Made by a program: the position numbers and the translations under genes. Below are positions 57,203 through 64,000 of a stretch of DNA of 64,000 nucleotides, piece by piece (positions within the stretch are counted from its first letter, which is position 1; the number at the start of each line of letters is the position of its first letter). The stretch is from Muscardinus avellanarius. Lineage: Eukaryota; Chordata; Mammalia; Rodentia; Gliridae. The notes beneath the pieces are model-generated. The model had not been told where the DNA came from, did not search any database, and saw nothing but the letters and a program-made list of their open reading frames with translations. Location of the stretch: NCBI GenBank assembly GCA_963383645.1, contig OY726565.1, positions 24,798,466-24,862,465 on the forward strand, given 5' to 3'.

Positions 57203-58160
57203 TTAGTTGTCTGTTGGATGGAAAATCTTGTTTCTCTGGTTCTGGTGTGAGTTACCTATTTCTTCTTTGTAGTTAATCTCTTTGAGTATTTTCTCTAGCG
57301 CTGGTTTTGAAGACATAAATTCCTTCAGTTTCTGTTTGTCATGGAAACTTCTTATTTCCCCATCTAATTTGGTAGAAAGTTTTGCTGGGTAGGAAATTTT
57401 TGGCTGGAAGTTGTTTTCTTTCAGAGTTTGGAATATGTTACTCCAAGCCCTTCTGGCTTTCATGACTTGGTTTGGGAAGTCTGGAGTGATTCTAATTGGT
57501 TTGCTTCTGAATGTCACTTGGCCCTTTGTTTTTGTTGCCTTTAAGATTCTCTGCTTGGCTTCCACATTGATCATTTTGACAATTATGTGGTGTGGGGATT
57601 CTCTTTTCCGATCCTGTCTAAAGGGAGTTCTATAAGTTTCCTGGACCTGTGTATTGATCTCTTGCTCTATTTTTGGAAAATTTTCTGCTATTATTTCTTT
57701 GAAGATATTACTTATCCCTTTGGTTTCACCTTCTTTTCCCTCTTCTATTCCAATTATTCTTAGGTTAGCTCTCTTAAAATGGGCCCATATTTCTTCAATA
57801 TCAGATTCCTGCTGTCGGATTTTTTTTTTAATTAGAAACTATGCGTTCATTTTTTGAATGATCTTCTAAGAGCGAGATTCTATTCTCCATGTGGTCTAGT
57901 CGGTTGTTTGTACTTTGAATTGAGGCCTTTACTTCATTAATTGCATCCTTTATCTCTTTTTGGCTCTCTCTGAGTTCTTTTCGAAGCACCTCTATTATTT
58001 CTACAGTTATTTTCCTGATTTGATCTTCTAGAAATCTCTGAATTTCTGTTTTATCAGGTTCTGATGTTGTGGGGTTGTGGGCATTCATTGCTTCATTGTT
58101 ATTCCTCTTTCCCATTATTTCGGAAGTTTGTGTCTTCTCTGGGTTCTTCCCTTGGGTCAC
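57203..58160 (-). pseudogene. L1 ORF1, nearly intact, one frameshift
   Basis: Total span is about 319 codons. The N-terminal frame (58160-57828) has a charged start, then heptads in a coiled coil (about residues 40-105, ending ENRISLLEDHS). The RRM (RANLRIIGIEEGKEGETKG) and C-terminal domain (TPDFPNQVMKARRAWSNIFQ, KLKEFMSSKPALEKILKEIN) lie in the next frame down to 57203. The switch is at an A10 homopolymer (57820-57829 on +), so a single-base slip accounts for the break. ORF1 protein binds L1 RNA as a trimer in the cytoplasm. Confidence 0.92.
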
Positions 58161-58169
58161 TATGACTTT

Positions 58170-59098
58170 ACTTAAGGTGCTCTGGATCTCGAGTCTGTGG
58201 TATCTCGGTCCCCACTACTCCTTTACTGGGTTGTATTGAAGAATCTCAGACCCACGGAGTCAATCGAGGCTGCTTTAGACCATGGGGGGTGCCAGGTTGG
58301 GCGTTCTCCTATGGTGTGATATCTCTGCCACCACCACTCCCCCACTGGGTCAAGTCCCTGGGAGTCAGTACTGGGATTTCTCCTCCAGGGCCCACAATTT
58401 GACTCACTGTTGTTGAGTGCGCAGTTGTAACTATAGTGGACTCGGTGAATTTGCTGCTGCTGCCGCCGGTGGCAATATGGTGCTGGTGTCATGCCCGCGG
58501 CCATGAGGTTGGTGTATTTTTTCTCTGGTTTTAAGCTCTGCTCTGAGTCCCTGCAGCGTGTGCTGAGCCCAGCTCCTGGGAGCTTTAGATGCTCCCTGCG
58601 CCGAGAAATCTGCCGAATCCCATCCGGCTGATCCGCAGCGGCTCGCTGTCGCCACTCCTCTCTGGAGCCTAGTGTGCTGTTGAGTGCATTGTTCTGGTGC
58701 TGTCCGGTGAAGTCACCGCTGCCGCCGGCAGTAAGGCAATATTGCCGCCGGTGGCAATATGGTGCTGCTGCCGCATCCTCGGGCATGAGGCCAGCGTATC
58801 TCCTCTGTGGCTCTGAGCTCCATTATGAGTTCCCTTCCTCTCTGGAGCCTGGTGCTGCAAAAGAAGATGGCACCTGCTGCTCCACGCTGTGGCTCTGGCT
58901 GCAGCACTGCGGTCTGGTTTCTGGTGTCTCGTTTTTCCAGCCCTCTTTTTCTCTGTCCCTTGTAATTACATTTTTTGTTTCTCTGCTGATGGTGTTTTCT
59001 GGCTATGAAAGGTGCTGATTTTGTGGTAATAGAGATTGGTTGTTAGTGGGGCTCATAAGCCCTGCTTTCCTCGGTCGCCATCTTCCCGGAAGTCCCCC
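58170..59098 (-). promoter_or_regulatory. L1 5'UTR promoter with monomer-like repeats
   Basis: CpG-rich compared with the whole window. A block containing GCCGCCGGTGGCAATATGGT recurs at 58462 and 58744 (282-bp spacing). CTCTCTGGAGCCT recurs at about 58657 and 58838. It acts as the L1 internal promoter by analogy with other mammalian L1 5'UTRs. Activity here is inferred, not shown. Confidence 0.75.
59077..59093 (-). promoter_or_regulatory. ETS and YY1-like sites at the L1 tip
   Basis: On + the bases read CGCCATCTT (59077-59085; reverse AAGATGGCG, YY1-type) directly joined to CCGGAAGT (59086-59093; consensus ETS site). In human L1, a YY1 site at the same distance from the 5' end sets the transcription start. 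That parallel is an inference. Confidence 0.65.
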
Positions 59099-59214
59099 TA
59101 TTGTCTACCTTTATTTTCTCTCACACTCATTTTTATTCTTCTCTTCTCATTCTCTGTTTTCATCTTCCTCCTTTTCTTAATCTTCATTTTTTTGGGGGTA
59201 TTTTCTCTCATATG

Positions 59215-59300
59215 AAGATAAGCCCAATGAGGACATAGATTTTGCTGTTTTGTTGACTAAATAATACCTAATGCCTAGAACTGTAACTGTCACAAAGACA
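59215..59300 (+). repeat. L2/MIR-like 3' end fragment
   Basis: 'ATAAGCCCAATGAGGACATA' 'GATTTTGCTGTTTTGTTGAC' followed by 'TAATGCCTAGAACTGTAACT' matches the familiar 'gagggcagggatttttgtctgttttgttcactg...cctagaacagtgcctggcac' phrase. Confidence 0.55.
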
Positions 59301-59374
59301 ATATAGATTTCCTGAAAAATGAGATAAAATATTAAAAAAAATCAACATTTTGGATAAATAGAAATAAAAAAGAT

Positions 59375-59560
59375 TTTTTTTTAAATTTTATTAGTGCATT
59401 TAAATTGTACATGATAGTGAGATTCAAAGTGATCCATTCATAAATGCACATAACATTATGTGATCTGTTTCCATCCCCAACCTCTCCCTTTCTCTCTTCT
59501 TATTTCTTCCCTGGTCTCTCTCTTTCTACTACTCTGTTGGTCTCTCCCCTAATTTTCTGA
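59375..59560 (-). mobile_element. LINE-1 3'UTR fragment, reverse
   Basis: T-run, 'TTTATTAGTGCATTTAAATT', 'GTACATGATAGTGAGATTCA' and 'CCATCCCCAACCTCTCCCTT', parallel to the L1 end at 12590-12700. Confidence 0.65.
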
Positions 59561-59860
59561 GGATTTTCAAAAAATAATTTATTTTCTTTTAAAAATATCA
59601 CAAATTATATTACTGTCCCAATCAGATTGTTAATAACATTTAGTGGGATAAGTTTCTTGATAAATAAATCACTCAAGTTTTTTGAGAAATTCACATTTAA
59701 TTTATGCAAAGGCATAAGTTAAAATACAGTAAGTTCTGTGAGTGAACAAAATGCTATGGAGCAGAAAGGAAGAGTAATTAATTCTGCCTGGCAGAGTGAG
59801 GGAGCATAAGAAAATCTGAATTTAAAATATGAGCAGAATTTGCCAGACCACTATGTGAAA

Positions 59861-59942
59861 TTTCTTTCTTCCTTCCTTCCTTCCTTCCTTCCTTCCTTCC
59901 TTCCTTCCTTCCTTCCTTCCTTCCTTCCTTCCTTCCTTTTTT
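59861..59942. repeat. (CCTT)n microsatellite on a SINE tail
   Basis: About 18 CCTT units between a TTTC start and the tail of the reverse SINE at 59943. A pure pyrimidine strand of about 80 bases. Confidence 0.96.
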
Positions 59943-60350
59943 GCAGTACTAGAGATGGAACCCAGGGCATTCTACCTCTAAGCTACACACCCAGTCCTAT
60001 TTTTTATTCTTTTTTTTTTTTTTTTTTTTGGTGATACTGGGGTTCCTGGAAACCCTTCCACCTCCGGGCTATACTCCCAGACCTATTTTATACTTTTTTT
60101 ATTTGGAGATAGGGTCTCAAACCAGGACAGCTGGCTTCAAACCTGCACGATCCTCCTGTTTCCACCTCCCAAGCGCAGGGATTACAAGCTGCACCACTAC
60201 GCCCTGCTTTTATTCCTTATTTTTGAAACAGGGTCTCATTGAGTTGCAAAGGGCCTCGCTAAATAACTAAGGCTGTTCGTGAACCGCGGTCCTCTAGTCT
60301 CAGCCTCCTGAATGCTGGGATAACAAGTGTGTGCCACCACACCTGGGACT
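59943..60350 (-). mobile_element. B1-dID type I SINE hosting a nested type II SINE
   Basis: The ID half ('AGTACTAGAGATGGAACCCA', 'AAGCTACACACCCAGTCC') is at 59943-60012. The rest ('TTGAAACAGGGTCTCATTGA', 'GTTCGTGAACCGCGGTCCTC', end 'CCACCACACCTGGG') is at 60207-60350. A second SINE sits between the two parts. Confidence 0.92.
60013..60206 (-). mobile_element. B1-dID type II SINE nested in a type I SINE
   Basis: 'GATACTGGGGTTCCTGGAAA', 'TGGCTTCAAACCTGCACGAT' and end 'CTGCACCACTACGCCCTGC', inserted at TTTTATTC(T/C)T, which occurs on both sides. Confidence 0.9.
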
Positions 60351-61313
60351 AGGTAAAATTTCAAAGAAAATTTCAAGCCTCCTAGCATCCTGATTACAGA
60401 TTTTTTATTCTTATTAGAATAAAAAATATTGTAGATATATGGCCATCATTCCAAAGCAGAGCATATCAAAGATTACGATATCCATTTATTTCCATGAGAT
60501 GTTTGCATGATTGCACTAAAGAAGAAAGAGGAAACCATTCAAATTCCCCTGCCTGTGGCTCCATTTTCCAAGCCCTTGATTTCCAATACCCCTCTAGCAG
60601 CCCAATGATTTTCTGAAAATCTTGCCTCTTGCTAGGAATTAATGGGATTAATTCAAGGGGGATACATCAACAACTACAACCTCTGCCTTCTTATTCCTTA
60701 AAAATTAGAGATGGCGCCAGAAGGCCTATAACATCCTGTTTTACTCTATACACTGACTTCCACACTCACATTTATCTTCTCAGTTACCAGGAACATCTGA
60801 TGCTGACCTCGAAGTGCTCATCTTTCTACTCCTAGGCAGAATACCAAGGATATGAAGGTAGTATAGTTTAGATATTTATTTGATGAAATATAAATGGACA
60901 TTAAAACTCTCTGACTAGTTTCTTTTCTTGAAGTCCTAAAATTTTTGTAGTGCCAAAAATAAATGAATCAAGTAATTTATGAACTGGGTTATCATCTCAA
61001 AATTGGATCATATTTAAAAGAAAGATTAGTGAAAATGAACCAGGAAAACCAGAAAGAACAAATAGATAAAGGCAAGACATCTTGAGGAAAAGTGAAAACT
61101 TTTGTTTTGCAGAAAAGAAGGATACAGAAACAAGAAAAAGTTATGAAAGATGAGATCAAGATGGTAGGTTGAGGGAAGACAGTGAGAGGCATAGAATGCT
61201 AATATAAATAATATAGAATGTATTTTATGTCACCAAAATGCTGATAATTGCCACAGGACAAGCTGGCATCTCCAGTGCTTTCTATCAGGTGGTGGTGTAA
61301 TACAAGAAGATCC
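60351..61313. other. Unique sequence, no gene seen
   Basis: Nothing recognised on either strand. Confidence 0.4.
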
Positions 61314-61540
61314 ACTTTCCAGGCATGGTAGCACACATCTGGAATCCCAGTAGTTGGGAGGATGAGACAGGAGGATAACAGGTTTAAGGCCAGCCTTAGC
61401 AAACAGTGAGACCTCAAGAACTTAGGAAGACCCCGTTCAAAATTAAAAAATAAAATAAAAACAGCTGGGGTGTAGCATGGAGATAGAGTATCACTAGATT
61501 CAATTCCCAGTACCACTTCCCCCCCAAAAAAAAAGAGTTA
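61314..61540 (+). mobile_element. Diverged B1-dID SINE, forward
   Basis: 'CCAGGCATGGTAGCACACAT', 'GGCCAGCCTTAGCAAACAGT' and an ID half 'AGCTGGGGTGTAGCATGGAG', with a C-run/A-run tail. Confidence 0.87.
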
Positions 61541-62000
61541 AAGTGTTGTTATATGCTAAGGAATGTATTTCCTAGGACTGATCTCACTTCCAGTTTATCC
61601 TTTTAACTTTGTTGAAGTCTGGGTGCAAACTTGATTTTTTTTTTTGCACAACCATACACAGAAATCATGATAATAGGACGGTCTAAATAAAGCTGAAAGA
61701 AGACTGAAAATTTTTGAAAAAATTTTGTAGAGCAAATATAGGTAGACTGAAGATTTGGGTAGAAACACTTCCAGCTAAACTAGAAGAGGGCTGGTTGGCC
61801 ATTGTAAATGAAGAAAATGTAATATGGTTTAAAAATATTACTATAATTTATGAGTCAGAGATTTTTTTCTTTAAATGGCCATCTAGTCTAAAACCTTTTG
61901 TAATTATGTGCTCTGCCATAGCATCAATAAACTTCATGTCAATCCAATAAAACTCTATTTATGAATACCGCAATTCTAATTTCATTTAGTTTTTATGTGT
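61541..62000. other. Unique sequence, no gene seen
   Basis: AT-rich. The 78-codon frame at 61714-61950 has no recognised features. Confidence 0.4.
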
Positions 62001-62641
62001 CAAAAATATTTGTGTTAAAGAAATGGGCAACTGAAATGAATATACACTTTACAAAAGAAGAGATACAAATGGCCAATAGATTCATGAAAAGATGTTCTTC
62101 ATCATTAGCCATCAGGGAGATGCAAATCAAAACTACGCTGAGATTCCATCTAACCCCAGTCAGAGTGGCAAGCATAAAGAAATCAAACAATAATAAATGC
62201 TGGCGAGGATGTGGGGAAAGAGGAACTCTTTTACATTGTTGGTGGGAGTGCAAACTAGTTCAGCCACTATGGAGATCTGTGTGGAGATTCCTTAGAAAAC
62301 TGGGAATAGATCCACCATACGATCCAGCTTTACCACTCCTGGGTATTTTTCCAAAGGGGTTGAAAACAGAGAACTACAGCAACATATGCATACCTATGTT
62401 CATAACAGCACAATTTGTAATAGCCAAAATTTGGAAACAACCTAGGCCCCCATCAACAGATGAATGGTTTGCAAAGTTATGGGAAATACACATAATGGAA
62501 TTCTATTCAGCTATAAAGAAGAACAAAATCACGTCATTCATAAGAAGATGGAAAGGGCTGGAAAGCATTATGTTAAGTGAGATCAGCCAAACACAGAAAG
62601 AGAAGGGACATATGTTTCCTCTAATATGCACAAATGAGTGA
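61961..62641 (+). pseudogene. L1 ORF2 C-terminal fragment, 226 codons open
   Basis: L1 residues start at about codon 20 (KKWATEMN). The zinc-knuckle-like motif C-X3-C-X7-H-X4-C is complete (Cys80, Cys84, His92, Cys97), followed by [38 protein letters not shown] and [13 protein letters not shown] to the natural ORF2 stop. The first 19 codons come from host flank. It lacks endonuclease and RT, so it is not functional. Confidence 0.93.
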
Positions 62642-62890
62642 GCATTGGGGATACCAGAGGGACTCCAGATAATGGAAGGGAAATCTCAGCAAAGTTTGAA
62701 TGGAAAACTAAGAGAGGAAGGAGGCTGAACTTGATTGATGAGCGGCTATTTCCAAATAGGTGTAAAAATATAGCAAGGTTAGCCTAGGTATTAAGTATCG
62801 GGAGGGGAAAGGGAAACGGGGGGGGGGCACCAAATACAGATTAAATGTATAACATTTACTTTCAATAAAATAAAAAATAAAATAAAATAT
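62017..62890 (+). mobile_element. Young 5'-truncated LINE-1, forward
   Basis: Begins within ORF2 ('AAGAAATGGGCAACTGAAAT') and ends with an AATAAA-rich tail at 62864-62888. Exact 16-bp target duplication CAAAAATATTTGTGTT at 62001-62016 and 63107-63122; the second copy is displaced by a SINE that landed in it. The 3'UTR has a G-rich purine tract at 62800-62827. Low decay marks it as one of the most recent L1s here. Confidence 0.95.
62800..62827 (+). other. G-quadruplex-prone L1 3'UTR tract
   Basis: Four or more G-runs (GGG, GGGG, GGG and a G10 run) within 28 bases. Its partner at 63301-63339 in the next L1 end has at least six such runs. Confidence 0.85.
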
Positions 62891-62895
62891 TTGTG

Positions 62896-63106
62896 GTAGC
62901 CAGACATGGTGGCACAAGCTTGTAATCCCTGTTCTTGGGAGGCTGAGATAGGAGAATCACATAGGTTCAAAGCCAACCTCAGCTACTTAGTGAGGCTCTC
63001 AGCAATTTAGTGAGACCCTGTTTCCAAATAAAATATAAAAATAGGTCTGGGAGTATAGCCCAGAGGTAGAAAGCCTCTGGGTTCCACCCCCAGTACCACA
63101 CACACA
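62896..63106 (+). mobile_element. B1-dID SINE inserted in the L1's target duplication
   Basis: 'AGCCAGACATGGTGGCACAA', 'CAAAGCCAACCTCAGCTACT', 'ATAGGTCTGGGAGTATAGCC' and a (CA)n tail. Target duplication AAAATATTTGTG at 62884-62895 and 63109-63120, reusing the L1 target. Confidence 0.94.
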
Positions 63107-63148
63107 CAAAAATATTTGTGTTGTTTTTAAACAATTTAAAAATGGAAA

Positions 63149-63400
63149 CCAGTGGGACTCCAGATAATGGAGGGGAAATATCAGCAAAGTTTGAATGGAA
63201 AGATAGGAGAGGAGGAAGGCTGATCTTGATTAATGAGGGTCTACAGCTGAATATGTGTAAAATTATGAATATGACACGGTTACCCTGGACAACCACTGGT
63301 GGGAGGGGGGAAGGGAAAACAGGGGTGGGGGGAAGAGGGCACCAAATATAGTTTAAATGTATACCATTTATGTTCAATAAAAAATTTGTTTAAAAAAAAT
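63149..63400 (+). mobile_element. Very short LINE-1 insertion (3'UTR only)
   Basis: 'CAGTGGGACTCCAGATAATG' through 'GGGCACCAAATATAGTTTAA' to 'TTCAATAAAAAATTTG', the same 3'UTR as the L1 just upstream. Its own target duplication AAAAATGGAAA lies at 63138-63148 and 63401-63411, so it is an independent insertion. Confidence 0.92.
63301..63339 (+). other. G-quadruplex-prone L1 3'UTR tract (second copy)
   Basis: GGGAGGGGGGAAGGGAAAAC followed by GGGG, GGGGGG and GGG runs. Confidence 0.85.
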
Positions 63401-63576
63401 AAAAATGGAAAAGATTTCTTAGCTCCTACACAATTCATTTTTTGGCTGTTTGAGGAGTCATGCTCTGGGTTACAATAGATAGGCAAAGAATATTTTGACA
63501 AATATCTTTCTGCTTCACTCTCAATTCTTTCTTCCCTTCCTTAAAAGTGTGTTTGTTTGTTTGTTTGTTTGTTTGC

Positions 63577-63786
63577 TAGCCGGGTGTGGTGGCATACACT
63601 TGTAATCCCAGCATTTGGGAGGCTGAAACAAGGATCGCGATTTGCAGTTAGCCTCAGCTACTTAGTGAGGCCCTTTGTAACCCAGAGAGACCCTGTTTCA
63701 AAATAAAGAATAAAATATAGGGTTGAGGGTGTAGCTAGGAGGTAGAATGTCCCTGGGTTCCATCCCCAGTACTGCAAAAAAAGTGT
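63577..63786 (+). mobile_element. B1-dID type I SINE
   Basis: 'GCTAGCCGGGTGTGGTGGCA', 'GCCTCAGCTACTTAGTGAGG', 'GGGTGTAGCTAGGAGGTAGA' and 'GTCCCTGGGTTCCATCCCCA'. Flanking AAAAGTGT at 63544 and again at 63779. A (TTTG)n run (63550-63573) lies on the 5' side, in the target region. Confidence 0.92.
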
Positions 63787-64000
63787 TTTTTATAAACATG
63801 AGACAAATATAAACAGAAAGTTCAAATATAAATAAAACATAATTTTTGTTACATGCCTATTTGTTTAGTATTTTATACAAGTCAAAAGAGACCTTTTGAA
63901 AAAATGAATGGGGAGTATTTTGTAACTACAAAAGAATAGATACTCAATCATGAATTGAAGAAAATTACAGCATAGCATCAACTACTTCTTCAGAGGTATT
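63787..64000. other. AT-rich end of window, no gene seen
   Basis: Nothing recognised. Confidence 0.4.

Larger units (their letters stand above)
57185..59098 (-). mobile_element. LINE-1 5' half: CpG-rich 5'UTR plus ORF1, no ORF2
   Basis: Reads right to left: tip at about 59098 (GGGGGACTTCCGGGAAGATG), a CpG-rich 5'UTR of about 0.9 kb with repeated blocks, ORF1 58160-57203, then an abrupt stop at 57185. There is no ORF2 or poly(A). L1 copies normally lose their 5' end, so retaining 5'UTR plus ORF1 while lacking the 3' two thirds implies a later deletion, recombination or an interrupted assembly. Confidence 0.88.

Noticed and set aside
58223..58786. 187-codon frame as a host gene
   Set aside because: It lies wholly in the L1 5'UTR, and its internal repeats reflect the monomers. 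Noted only as a possible L1 uORF.

Overview
The window is AT-rich mammalian intergenic DNA, almost certainly from a rodent of the squirrel-related clade (squirrels, mountain beaver, dormice). The evidence is more than 30 copies of a dimeric SINE that joins a B1 (7SL-derived) half to an ID (tRNA-derived) half, closely resembling the B1-dID elements of that clade. Old mammal-wide repeats (L2, MIR, hAT, MaLR LTRs) and several LINE-1 lineages are also present. The exact species cannot be decided from this sequence. I see no intact protein-coding gene and no convincing host exon; nearly all open frames lie in repeats or are chance frames in AT-rich DNA.

Layout. 0-12 kb: mostly unique AT-rich DNA with MIR, two hAT fragments, MaLR-type LTRs and a few SINEs. 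12.4-16.4 kb: an old reverse L1 split by SINEs, a perfect inverted repeat beside a TG tract, and a reverse-strand 7SK RNA retrocopy. 16.9-19.8 kb: a forward L1 5' half (5'UTR plus decayed ORF1) with two SINEs stacked on one target. 21.4-25 kb: a retroviral-type LTR followed by a Lys-like primer-binding site, then uncertain LTR-like DNA. 25-27.8 kb: three L1 ends, two of them with 5' inversions. 29.3-30.3 kb: a thioredoxin (TXN) retropseudogene whose 3'UTR took two SINEs at one site. 30.5-42.1 kb: L1 on L1, with reverse elements from 30.5 to 36.5 kb and a forward, degenerate 4.7-kb L1 from 37.4 to 42.1 kb. 43.3-45.8 kb: SINEs and an L2 3' end. 45.8-48.6 kb: unique DNA and a MaLR LTR.

48.97-52.28 kb is the most unusual feature. 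It is a satellite-like array of about 20 units of 155-190 bp. Every unit carries its own short block of telomeric TTAGGG repeats inside a conserved non-telomeric framework. 56.1-59.1 kb holds a comparatively young L1 5' half (CpG-rich 5'UTR with ETS and YY1-like sites at its tip, and an ORF1 broken by one homopolymer frameshift). 59.9-63.8 kb holds nested SINEs and a recent 5'-truncated L1 with an exact 16-bp target duplication.

Nothing here works together as a pathway. The interest lies in retrotransposition history, non-coding RNA and mRNA retrocopies made by L1, repeated use of the same target sites, microsatellites growing from SINE tails, and the telomere-repeat satellite.
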